A stretch of 64,000 bases of DNA from the NCBI GenBank assembly GCA_002449665.1, contig DJXH01000027.1:128493-192492 (forward strand). Direction: 5' to 3'. The stretch comes from Bacteroidales bacterium UBA7009 (GTDB lineage Bacteria; Bacteroidota; Bacteroidia; Bacteroidales; Paludibacteraceae). Both the position numbers and the translations under genes were made by a program. Numbering within the stretch: the first letter of the stretch is position 1; each line of letters begins with the position of its first letter. This document shows, piece after piece, positions 47,169 through 54,248 of this stretch. The notes below the pieces were generated by a model. The model searched no databases. It worked only from the letters and a program-made list of their open reading frames with translations, and had not been told where the DNA came from.

Positions 47169-47292
47169 CTGCCGGTAGTCGTGTAGCAGAGAATAGAATA
47201 GTTTTGACTGTGCCGCGAACACATTAAAACGCGCAAATTGACCTTTGACATACTGATATTACCGCAAAAAACAATATTTTTTGCACAAGCTC

Positions 47293-47323
47293 TTGTCTGT
47301 TAAACAAAAATGCCGTACTTTTG
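47293..47323 (+). promoter_or_regulatory. Promoter of the 47.4-kb PIN toxin module
   Basis: TTG (47293-47295), 20 nt, TACTTTTG (47316-47323), 27 nt before the small ORF. Confidence 0.7.
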
Positions 47324-47350
47324 CAGCACATTCTTAAACGTAGAAACACG

Positions 47351-47458
47351 ATGGATAATAAGAATTCAAAAGAAGAGAAAAAAATGAATCCCGTTTATGA
47401 GTATTTGATGAAACTCCGGGGACATGTGTTTGTAAACGATCCGATGCTTCTTGTTTGA
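47351..47458 (+). CDS. Very short ORF preceding a PIN toxin, putative antitoxin
   Basis: 35 codons (MDNKNSKEEKKMNPVYEYL..., ending MLLV). Its stop overlaps the toxin ATG in TGATG, and a good promoter lies just upstream, so translation is likely. No known antitoxin fold fits in 35 residues. It may be a truncated antitoxin, a minimal C-terminal neutralising segment, or only a coupling leader. No DNA-binding part is visible. Confidence 0.6.
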   Translation: MDNKNSKEEKKMNPVYEYLMKLRGHVFVNDPMLLV

Positions 47459-47877
47459 TGAGATATCTGATTGATACAAATATCTTCGTTTATATGATGG
47501 TTGAGCCGGATATGCTCAATCGTGATGTGGATGCATTGCTACGAGATTTTGATAACCAACTCTATATTAGCATAGAGTCAATAAAGGAATTGGTTGTTGC
47601 ATATCGTAACAAAGGTCTTTGGGGCAATGTCTGGCATTCTGAAGAAGATATGGTTCGTGATATTATGAATAGCAATATCTCAATTATTTCGTTGAAACCG
47701 GAACATCTTCTCACTTATGCAAAGATGGAAATTAACACGATGCAAGGGCATAAAGATCCTTCCGACCATATTATCATTGCACAAGCCATTACGGAGAAGA
47801 TTCCCTTGATTTCCAGTGATACACGATTTGAGTTCTACAGGAAGCAAGGACTTGACTTTATTTTCAACAAAAAATAG
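47458..47877 (+). CDS. PIN-domain (VapC-type) ribonuclease toxin
   Basis: A 139-residue PIN protein. The acidic residues are placed as expected: Asp6 in RYLIDTNIF, Glu44 in SIKELVV, Asp103 in HKDPSDHIIIAQA, and Asp121 in LISSDTRF. VapC enzymes cut tRNA or rRNA when freed of antitoxin. The ATG at 47458 is one base inside the preceding stop. It is AT-richer than the core genes, in keeping with the mobile nature of such modules. Confidence 0.9.
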   Translation: MRYLIDTNIFVYMMVEPDMLNRDVDALLRDFDNQLYISIESIKELVVAYRNKGLWGNVWHSEEDMVRDIMNSNISIISLKPEHLLTYAKMEINTMQGHKDPSDHIIIAQAITEKIPLISSDTRFEFYRKQGLDFIFNKK

Positions 47878-47981
47878 TTTTTAGTATAGGATAATCTTTT
47901 AGGGAAAGATTTCTTTTTTTTTAGCGGTAATATCAGTAATAGCGATATTACCGCTTGTTTTTGTGTCCGTTGAGCATCTAT

Positions 47982-48317
47982 ATGAACAGGAACTGAAACG
48001 GAACTGAACAGGAACAGCGGTGGGAGAACACACTATACGGATACTATACCTTTACTTATAGGATAGCCATCACAAGCGGACAGAAAATTGAATATGAAAT
48101 TGCCGTTTTTATACCATCACCGATTCAATCGGTGATAACCAAAGCAACAGCCCGCTCTGTGCGCTAAAGGAGAAATAAAAACCGCATCCGTCAATATAGC
48201 ATCAACGATGCTATCGTTGATACAAAGCCCCGCTTATAAAAACAGTGATACATAACAAATCAAAATACACTAACCCTTGAATCCTTACAACTATGAAAAA
48301 ACTTTTCTCAATTTTCT
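47982..48317 (+). repeat. Leader repeat copy 1
   Basis: Matches 49463-49782 almost base for base, apart from a 16-nt insertion near 48013-48028. It contains the palindrome ATCACCGATT-C-AATCGGTGAT, the overlapping palindromes at 48196-48221, and the first 25 nt of the gene. Here the leader drives only a 19-codon remnant. Confidence 0.85.
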
Positions 48318-48352
48318 TTGCGTTGGCCCTGTTGCTGCCTGTCTGCATATAG
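48293..48352 (+). pseudogene. Remnant signal peptide identical in start to the 49758 protein
   Basis: MKKLFSIF followed by FALALLLPVCI and stop: a complete signal-peptide core with nothing behind it. The first 25 nt and over 250 nt of leader are those of the intact gene at 49758, so this is a decapitated paralogue or a donor leader. Confidence 0.7.
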
Positions 48353-48456
48353 AAGAAGTTTGAGAATAGTAGCCACCGCCTCCAAACGTTGGAAACGGAA
48401 AGAGGAACGGAAGAAGGAGTTCTTTGACGTATTGATTTGCCTGAAAATAAAAAATG

Positions 48457-48488
48457 TTTGCATATATTGCAAGCCTACTGTACCTTTG
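48457..48488 (+). promoter_or_regulatory. Promoter of the BRO-type gene
   Basis: TTTG (48457-48460), 20 nt, TACCTTTG (48481-48488), 23 nt before the ATG. The boxA-like motif at 48420-48435 lies upstream of the promoter, so it is not in this transcript. Confidence 0.8.
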
Positions 48489-48511
48489 CAAAAATTATTT
48501 ATCTGACCACT

Positions 48512-49363
48512 ATGCAAGACCAACTTTCATTATTCGACGGACAACTGATTCGTTACGTCTGGGACGAGAACGAGGAGAAGTATTTCTTTTCCGTAGTGGA
48601 TATTATATCCGTTCTGACCGAGAGCAGCACGCCGCGCCGCTATTGGAGCGACTTGAAACGCAAACTACAAGCAGAAGGAAGTGAGTTGTACGATAAAATC
48701 GTACAACTGAAAATTACGGCTGCCGATGGTAAAAAGTATCTCACCGATATGGCTGATACAGAGCAGGTTTTCAGAATCATTCAGTCTGTGCCATCGAAGA
48801 AAGCTGAGCCGTTCAAATTGTGGTTAGCGCAATTAGGTAGGCAGCGTATAGACCAAATGCAAGACCCGGAACAGAGTATAGAAATGGCGGTTCGCGATTA
48901 CCGCCGTCTCGGATATTCTGAAGAATGGATTAACCAACGCATCAAGACCATAGAGATTCGAAAAGCCTTGACCGATGAATGGAAACGAGGTGGAATGAAG
49001 GAGGATACGGACTATGCCGTACTGACTGACATCATCTCCAAAGCGTGGAGCGGAATGACCACGCGCCAATATAAGAACCACAAAGGACTACGCAAAGAGA
49101 GCCTGCGAGACAACATGACGAATGTAGAGTTGATGCTCAATGGTCTTGCCGAGGCTGCTGCCACAGAATTGAGCAAGCGTGAGAATCCGCAGGGATTTGC
49201 GGAAAACGCCCACGTGGCGCAGCGCGGCGGAAATGTAGCACACGTAGCTCGCGAGCAGTTGGAGAAGGAACTTGGTGATACGGTTATCTCCAATCAGCGG
49301 GCAGTGAACTTCACTACCCCTCCCGAAGAACTGCCATTTGAGTCTGCGGATGACAAGAAATAG
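48512..49363 (+). CDS. BRO-N domain protein (phage antirepressor/DinD-like)
   Basis: A 283-residue protein. Residues 10-110 match the BRO N-terminal DNA-binding domain (WDENEEKYFFSVVDIISVLTES, PRRYWSDLKRKL, LTDMADTEQVFRIIQSVPSKKAEPFKLWLA). The C-terminal half (YRRLGYSEEWINQRIKTIEIRKALTDEWKRGG..., LRDNMTNVELMLNGLAE) matches the DinD-type region. Such genes are found in phage remnants and in defence or SOS-linked islands. Translation starts at ATG 48512, just after the promoter; earlier in-frame starts lie within it. A strong terminator follows. Confidence 0.87.
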   Translation: MQDQLSLFDGQLIRYVWDENEEKYFFSVVDIISVLTESSTPRRYWSDLKRKLQAEGSELYDKIVQLKITAADGKKYLTDMADTEQVFRIIQSVPSKKAEPFKLWLAQLGRQRIDQMQDPEQSIEMAVRDYRRLGYSEEWINQRIKTIEIRKALTDEWKRGGMKEDTDYAVLTDIISKAWSGMTTRQYKNHKGLRKESLRDNMTNVELMLNGLAEAAATELSKRENPQGFAENAHVAQRGGNVAHVAREQLEKELGDTVISNQRAVNFTTPPEELPFESADDKK

Positions 49364-49391
49364 TTAATAGTAGTACATATCAGTTATTCAG

Positions 49392-49423
49392 GCAACGATG
49401 CAAAAGCACCGTTGCTTTTTTTT
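49392..49423 (+). terminator. Intrinsic terminator of the BRO-type gene
   Basis: GCAACGATGC / GCACCGTTGC, a 10-bp stem with one mismatch and AAAA loop, followed by eight T. Confidence 0.88.
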
Positions 49424-49462
49424 ACAGGCAAATCAATATAATGTTAATGTTACTCCATTTGT

Positions 49463-49782
49463 ATGAACAGGAACTGAACAGGAACTGAACAGGAACACTA
49501 TACGGATACTATACCTTTACTTATAGGATAGCCATCACAAGCGGACAGAAAATTGAATATGAAATTGCCGTTTTTATACCATCACCGATTCAATCGGTGA
49601 TAACCAAAGCAACAGCCCGCTCTGTGCGCTAAAGGAGAAATAAAAAACGCATCCGTCAATATAGCATCAACGATGCTATCGTTGATACAAGGCCCCGCTT
49701 ATAAAAACAGTGATACATAACAAATCAAAATACACTAACCCTTAAATCCTTACAACTATGAAAAAACTTTTCTCAATTTTCT
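49463..49782 (+). repeat. Leader repeat copy 2, upstream of the first intact mosaic protein
   Basis: It starts with three 11-bp tandem units of GAACAGGAACT (49465-49497). It has a -7-like TACCTTTA at 49512-49519, the palindrome ATCACCGATT-C-AATCGGTGAT (49581-49601), and overlapping palindromes at 49661-49686, where an 8-bp stem (ATAGCATC/GATGCTAT) and a 9-bp stem (ATCAACGAT/ATCGTTGAT) exclude each other. It runs into the first 25 nt of the gene. Together with the terminator it fills the 394-bp gap before 49758. Confidence 0.85.
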
Positions 49783-52700
49783 GCTGCCTCTTGCTCTCCG
49801 CAAGTATGGTGACACAAGCGCAATTATTGAATGCAATTAAAGATTCTATTGAAAACGTTGTCACGTCTCAAGACGAATATAAGCGTAACAACGCTCCTGT
49901 CGCTAGTCAAACAGACTATTCGCAATATTTTACTATTGATGAAATAATTACTCATGAACATGGCAAAGATAACGGGAATGGATACTGGTATTATAGAACA
50001 AATGCCAATCATATTATAGCCCGCAAAGCAAATGGCGATATAGTAGAATTATATTTCGGACGCACCTCTGATCAATATTATATGAATTACGATGGAATAA
50101 TCGGACCTGAAGAAGGAACATATCCTTTATATATGTCCCAAAGTTTATATGATGTTGATAATAATAACGTCTTTTATACAGATGATAATGTTTGGGTAGC
50201 CCCGGCAGCTGATGCAGTATGGGTCTATAATACAGGAACTCGCTGTTATAACAAGCAATATTATCCAGCCTATGACTTATGGATATGTGCGAAAACTATT
50301 AATATAGAAACATGGAGATGGTCAGGAATCGTAATAAATGGAAAATTATTTAAGATAAGAGGTGGCAACATCACTGTAGAAGCAAACAATGAAGGAGAAA
50401 TATTTATAGAAACTCATGGAGTGAAAGATTATAATCTGTCTAATAATGTATATTTTACTATAGGCAACCGCTCTAAGAATACAATTAATTTAGGCTCAGG
50501 TACTATGGCTATTTCTCCGACTCAGTTAGCGATGTATGCGACAGATGGCTCAAGCAGTGCACAGATTAGGATAAACAACAATGCTACAGGAACATATAGC
50601 CTATCCGATTTAGATTTGACAGGAACATTCTTTAATTATGAAGGAACTGACATATTGTCTGTTAGTAATATTACTGCCCAAGTATCTGCAACTAATGGTG
50701 TCTATACCGTCGTTATGACAATTAGAGATTCTGAGCAAAATGTATATATCGTAACCATGTCTGCCTCTGCACCTACATATACCATCAAATATAAAGACAA
50801 AGGCGGTGCCGATTTCTCGGGGATGCAAGTCAATGCTCCTACCACCCACACCTTCGGAACTGCCACAACACTCAAGATCCCGACCAAGACAGGATATGCT
50901 TTCGGCGGTTGGTACACTGCTTCCGACTGTGCTTCAGGGGCTGTCGGAAATGCGACATCTGCTTCACTCGGTGCAACTGCATACACGGCAGACATCACCT
51001 TGTACGCTTTGTGGACGCAGAAAACCTACACACTGTCCGCAACGACTAACCCTGACGGTCTTGGTACTGTAACCATTAGTCCGACGGCTCCGTACCACTA
51101 CCTGGATGAAGTAACGCTGACAGCACCTGAGGTTACGGGTTACACGTTCAGCGGCTGGGGCGGCACGAACAGCAGTATGATGTCAGGCAACGTCTTCACC
51201 TTCTCCGCAGACACTGCCAACAACACCGCCTATGCCGTAACAGCTAACTATACAGCTAACCCGTACACCATCACTTTGAATAACCAAGATGCGACAGAGG
51301 GCGGTACGAGCAGTCAGACGGTGGATTATCGCACGGCACTGCCCGACATCACCGTTCCGACCAAGACGGGCAACGCCTTCGGCGGTTACTACACCGAGAC
51401 CAACGGCGGCGGCACAATGCTTATCGGCACGGACGGCAAATGGGTGAAGAACGTCATCGGCTACACCGATGCTTCCGGCAACCTCATCCACGCCGACAAC
51501 TTCAAACTCTTCGCCAAGTGGACGGAACTTGTTATTTTCACTATCGCTTCTTACTCGAATGGCACGGTGACGGTTACGCCGAATGATGGTTCGGGTGCAT
51601 TCACATCAGGCAGCCGCTCGTTGGCAGTGGGTACTAGAGTAGATTTCTCCGCTGTGGAAGATGAACACTACCATATCAGCACAGTGAACTTGCGCATCAA
51701 AGAAAGCGACAACTCTTTCTCTGCTTCGTCGGCATATACGCTGCAATCAGGTGATGGCACGGTAACACTGACAGCTGACTTCCTGCCTGACACCTACGCT
51801 ATCACCTACAACGCAGGTGAGAACGGCACGGGCGCAGATATTGACGCAGGCGAGAAGACCTACAATGAAGATTTCACTTTGTCAAGTAACACGTTCACCC
51901 GCGAGGGCTACACACAGACGGGTTGGAGTATAAATGCAGACGGTAACTCCAACGATTACACCCTCGGCGGCACTTACACCGGCAACACCGCCCTTGACCT
52001 CTATCCGTATTGGGAAGTTAACTCCTACTCCCTCAACTGGACCACGGACGGCGATGCCCTGACTGGCACATACACCTCAGGCTCAACGGCATACGGCACA
52101 ACGATAGTACAACCGAACACCCCGACGAAGACTGGTTATACCTTCGTTGCTTGGTCGCCTACCCCTGATGCTACAATGCCTGCCTCACCGACCACCTACA
52201 CCGCACAATGGAATGCTAACACCTACAACATCTTCTACAAAGACCAAAACAATGCGGCATATAGTGGTAGTAATGAAAGCAGTCTGCCCGACGTGCACAC
52301 ATACAACGTAGCCACCGACCTTGAGGATGGTGAGAAAGCCGGATATAACTTCCTCGGTTGGTTCACCGATGCAGAGTGCACCGCAAGTGCAGGCACAAGT
52401 ATTGCCGCCAACAGCATCACCGCCGATATCACTCTGTATGCAAAATGGGAACTTGCCGCCACGCCTGAGATAGAGCTTAACGAAGACGGCAGTCAGCACT
52501 TGGATAACACTGTCCCCGTAACATCAGAAAACCCGCTTTCCGCACTTGCGACAAAGTATGCAAGCCGAGATGTGAACGTAACGCTTAACCGCCAACTCTA
52601 TGGCGGCAGTTGGAACACTATCTGCTTCCCGTTCTCAGTAGAAGACTTGGATGTGAAAGGTAATGAGTTATACGATATTTTACGTAATAGTTTGTATGAG

Positions 52701-53225
52701 TTGCAACCAAGCACAACGACCGCTACAGCGGATGGTATGATTATCAATTTCCTGCCGTTGAGTTATGAAGAAGGTGTTATTCCTTTGAAAGCGGGTGTGC
52801 CTTACCTTATCCGCACAAGCGCAGATATAGACCTTGCTGATTATAAGTTTGAGAACGTTCGTCTCAATCCTGCTACTAATCCCGTATTAAAGAAGGAAGG
52901 TGTAGATTTGGATGTTCAGTTTGTCCCCGTTATGACCCGCACTTTGTTGACGAGTAAGAAGGATATTGTGGTAGTAGGCAGTCGTTTGTATTATCCAAAC
53001 CAGAGCGGCGGTTCTTACCTGCGTGCTTTCCGTGCTTATTTGCATATAACCAACGGAGCGGAATCTAACTATGTTCAGCCTCGTATCCGCATAGTGGACA
53101 CAGGCGAGATTATCGCTCTTGAGGAGGAGCAAGAGGTAGAGACCCGCAAGTATATAGAGGACGGCATACTGATTATCGAGCGCGGAGGCGTGAGATATGA
53201 TGCACAGGGCAAGAGGATGGAATAG
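49758..53225 (+). CDS. Mosaic surface protein 1: unique AT-rich head, InlB B-type repeats, conserved tail
   Basis: A 1155-residue secreted protein with a signal peptide ending near VTQAQ. Residues 25-335 form a head with no recognised domain, encoded by AT-rich DNA; it includes YDGIIGPEEGTYPLY (111-125), echoed in protein 2. From about 340 (50,775) the DNA becomes GC-richer and encodes Listeria-Bacteroides repeats (GYAFGGWYTASDC, GYTFSGWGG, GYNFLGWFTDAEC). The tail from about 905 is nearly the same as in protein 3, ending DGILIIERGGVRYDAQGKRME, probably a surface-sorting signal. The role is unknown; the layout suggests a variable adhesin. A mini-gene follows at 53366. Confidence 0.85.
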   Translation: MKKLFSIFCCLLLSASMVTQAQLLNAIKDSIENVVTSQDEYKRNNAPVASQTDYSQYFTIDEIITHEHGKDNGNGYWYYRTNANHIIARKANGDIVELYFGRTSDQYYMNYDGIIGPEEGTYPLYMSQSLYDVDNNNVFYTDDNVWVAPAADAVWVYNTGTRCYNKQYYPAYDLWICAKTINIETWRWSGIVINGKLFKIRGGNITVEANNEGEIFIETHGVKDYNLSNNVYFTIGNRSKNTINLGSGTMAISPTQLAMYATDGSSSAQIRINNNATGTYSLSDLDLTGTFFNYEGTDILSVSNITAQVSATNGVYTVVMTIRDSEQNVYIVTMSASAPTYTIKYKDKGGADFSGMQVNAPTTHTFGTATTLKIPTKTGYAFGGWYTASDCASGAVGNATSASLGATAYTADITLYALWTQKTYTLSATTNPDGLGTVTISPTAPYHYLDEVTLTAPEVTGYTFSGWGGTNSSMMSGNVFTFSADTANNTAYAVTANYTANPYTITLNNQDATEGGTSSQTVDYRTALPDITVPTKTGNAFGGYYTETNGGGTMLIGTDGKWVKNVIGYTDASGNLIHADNFKLFAKWTELVIFTIASYSNGTVTVTPNDGSGAFTSGSRSLAVGTRVDFSAVEDEHYHISTVNLRIKESDNSFSASSAYTLQSGDGTVTLTADFLPDTYAITYNAGENGTGADIDAGEKTYNEDFTLSSNTFTREGYTQTGWSINADGNSNDYTLGGTYTGNTALDLYPYWEVNSYSLNWTTDGDALTGTYTSGSTAYGTTIVQPNTPTKTGYTFVAWSPTPDATMPASPTTYTAQWNANTYNIFYKDQNNAAYSGSNESSLPDVHTYNVATDLEDGEKAGYNFLGWFTDAECTASAGTSIAANSITADITLYAKWELAATPEIELNEDGSQHLDNTVPVTSENPLSALATKYASRDVNVTLNRQLYGGSWNTICFPFSVEDLDVKGNELYDILRNSLYELQPSTTTATADGMIINFLPLSYEEGVIPLKAGVPYLIRTSADIDLADYKFENVRLNPATNPVLKKEGVDLDVQFVPVMTRTLLTSKKDIVVVGSRLYYPNQSGGSYLRAFRAYLHITNGAESNYVQPRIRIVDTGEIIALEEEQEVETRKYIEDGILIIERGGVRYDAQGKRME

Positions 53226-53272
53226 CCCCTCCCGACCGACCCATAATGGGAGGAGATAGGAAACAGACATTT

Positions 53273-53308
53273 ATTCGGAGTACTCAGATTATTCCGAGTA
53301 CTCCGAAT
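53273..53308 (+). promoter_or_regulatory. Conserved hairpin between mosaic gene 1 and its mini-gene
   Basis: ATTCGGAGTACTC / GAGTACTCCGAAT: a 13-bp perfect stem with a 10-nt loop, 48 nt after the stop codon. The same hairpin stands after mosaic gene 2 (59431-59466) with a G-U pair at one position. No T-run follows, so it is not a simple terminator. Confidence 0.7.
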
Positions 53309-53365
53309 ACTCGAAACATAAAAATGCCCAATAACCAAATTGTAAATGCTAAAATAGTAAATGTT

Positions 53366-53491
53366 ATGGTGAATTACAACAATCCCAAGACAGACGTTAA
53401 GGAAGTGGAGTTGCTTCACGCGGTGTGTGTTAGTCCTAACAAGCCGTCAGAGACGCCGACAGATCCGTTAGATGAATTCCCCAATTCCTAA
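53366..53491 (+). CDS. Mini-gene 1: 41-residue island peptide
   Basis: MVNYNNPKTDVKEVELLHAV...CVSPNKPSETP, ending DEFPNS. It is a paralogue of 59535-59666 and 63834-63956; the shared pattern is N/S-Y-x-N-P-K-T, a short acidic helix with E-V-E, one Cys, then a Pro/Thr-rich tail. There is no signal peptide. An in-frame ATG at 53324 could add 14 residues (MPNNQIVNAKIVNV). Recurrence after each of the three mosaic genes is the main evidence that it is real. Function unknown. Confidence 0.65.
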   Translation: MVNYNNPKTDVKEVELLHAVCVSPNKPSETPTDPLDEFPNS

Positions 53492-53506
53492 CTTCTAAAA
53501 AAATCC

Positions 53507-53621
53507 GGCGGAGGGCGGCTGGCTTGGCAGAGAAATGCAGGTCAGTTTTGTTTCGGGTTTGCTCTCCGCCTTTGTTTCACTATAAACCGTAAAAGGGCAC
53601 TGCCTTCGCGGTTTATAGTGA
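53507..53621 (+). ncRNA. Structured 3' region of unit 1
   Basis: Arm 1 pairs 53507-53516 with 53561-53570 (GGCGGAGGGC / GCTCTCCGCC). Arm 2 pairs 53577-53589 with 53609-53621 (TCACTATAAACCG / CGGTTTATAGTGA), with a small inner GGCA-C-TGCC. Unit 2 has the same two-arm fold with changed bases that keep pairing (59730-59847). It may be a 3' UTR stabiliser or a small RNA; no function is shown. Confidence 0.5.
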
Positions 53622-53625
53622 TATA

Positions 53626-53662
53626 AAAAAGCGTTTGCTATCAAAAGTAGCAAACGCTTTTT
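53626..53662. terminator. Bidirectional terminator
   Basis: AAAAAGCGTTTGCTA / TAGCAAACGCTTTTT: a 15-bp perfect stem with a 7-nt loop and T-runs on both strands. Confidence 0.9.
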
Positions 53663-53784
53663 ATTTTTATGATAATCTGTATCCTCCTAATTCTATTCTA
53701 TTCCTTTCCTTTCCTTTCCTTTCTCGCATACCTTCCCTACCTTACCTTACTCTTATCCTCTTTTTCCTCCCCTAAATATAGGGT

Positions 53785-54091
53785 GGTATCACAAAAGGGG
53801 TCGTTTGATTGATACCCCACAAAATGACAAATTCCGCTCTGAAAAATCGCAATAATCGGGCACAAAAACAGCAAGTGAGCCATAATTGGAAATCTTGCAA
53901 ATAATATCAATTTGGATGTAAATAGCGACAAATACCGTTAATAAATGCAGAGAAATAAGCCACATTTTGCAAAAAAAAGCACAAAATGCTTGCATTTACT
54001 TTGGGTTTGCATTATCTTTGCGGCCGAAAACAAAGAGACCGAATAAACAGCTGACAAGTGGTATCAATCAAACGACCCCTTGAACGCTACC
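53785..54091. repeat. Segment B: 307-bp candidate invertible promoter bounded by inverted 32-bp sites
   Basis: The left site (53785-53816) and right site (54060-54091) are 32 bp, with GGTA..TACC arms. The 22 nt 53795-53816 and 54060-54081 are perfect inverted repeats that include the asymmetric 12-bp core AAGGGGTCGTTT. The 243 bp between hold no gene but carry a promoter (53990-54020) facing right through the right site. Its landmarks (AAAATGCTTGCA at 53983-53994, then TATCTTTGCGGCCGA) recur in segment A in the opposite orientation. An invertible promoter is favoured; a MITE-like element is the alternative. Confidence 0.65.
53990..54020 (+). promoter_or_regulatory. Rightward promoter inside segment B
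   Basis: TTG (53990-53992), 20 nt, TATCTTTG (54013-54020), 39 bp from the right site. It would transcribe the leader element at 54188-54232 and then run antisense into the ATPase gene. Confidence 0.7.
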
Positions 54092-54187
54092 GTTTTTGTA
54101 TGTATTACTGTAAATTTCGCTTTTGTCTGGACGTGAAATGTAAGGGCAAAAGAGGGAATGCTCCGGCACTAAAAACACAGGAGCAAA

Positions 54188-54232
54188 AGAATGCCTGAAA
54201 GAAAGGCAAACAGCGACCTTTGACGTACTGAA
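54188..54232 (+). promoter_or_regulatory. Shared right-flank leader element with boxA-like motif, copy B
   Basis: Matches 46360-46404 at 40 of 45 positions and ends in ACCTTTGACGTACTGA (54216-54231). It lies 97 bp beyond the right site of segment B. It is followed not by a rightward gene but by the 3' end of a leftward ATPase, so the original downstream gene seems to have been replaced. Confidence 0.55.
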
Positions 54233-54248
54233 AATAAACAACAAAAAC

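Larger units (their letters stand above)
46973..47350. other. Non-coding stretch: hairpin, decayed gene start, boxA-like motif and promoter
   Basis: In order: a hairpin at 47010-47034 (GACGGAG...CTCCGTC with inner CACA/TGTG), probably a terminator for the ATPase fragment; a secreted-protein leader with a 14-codon remnant (47124-47168); the boxA-like ACCTTTGACATACTGA at 47241-47256; and a promoter at 47293-47323 for the following toxin-antitoxin pair. Confidence 0.6.
47878..48511. other. Non-coding stretch: duplicated leader (copy 1) and BRO-gene promoter region
   Basis: It contains three 11-bp tandem units (47984-48016), the near-identical leader repeat through 48317, a 19-codon remnant gene start (48293-48352), the boxA-like TTCTTTGACGTATTGA (48420-48435) and the promoter at 48457-48488. 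Nothing else coding was seen. Confidence 0.6.
53492..54248. other. Non-coding stretch: structured 3' region, segment B and leader copy
   Basis: In order: the structured 3' region of unit 1 (53507-53621), a bidirectional terminator (53626-53662), a pyrimidine tract with TTCCT repeated four times (53701-53720), segment B (53785-54091), and the right-flank leader element (54188-54232). No protein-coding gene is supported, although segment B's promoter points into 54091-54248. Confidence 0.6.

Noticed and set aside
48420..48435. TTTGACGTATTG as a -35-like promoter element
   Set aside because: Bacteroidetes promoters do not use TTGACA; a proper TTTG-N20-TACCTTTG pair lies downstream at 48457-48488.
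45995..54091. The 32-bp palindromic elements as a CRISPR array or a classic IS
   Set aside because: Copies are 230-245 bp apart, only two per cluster, with no cas or transposase gene and no visible target-site duplication. A MITE remains an alternative, but the pair-specific cores and the shared flank fit recombination sites better.
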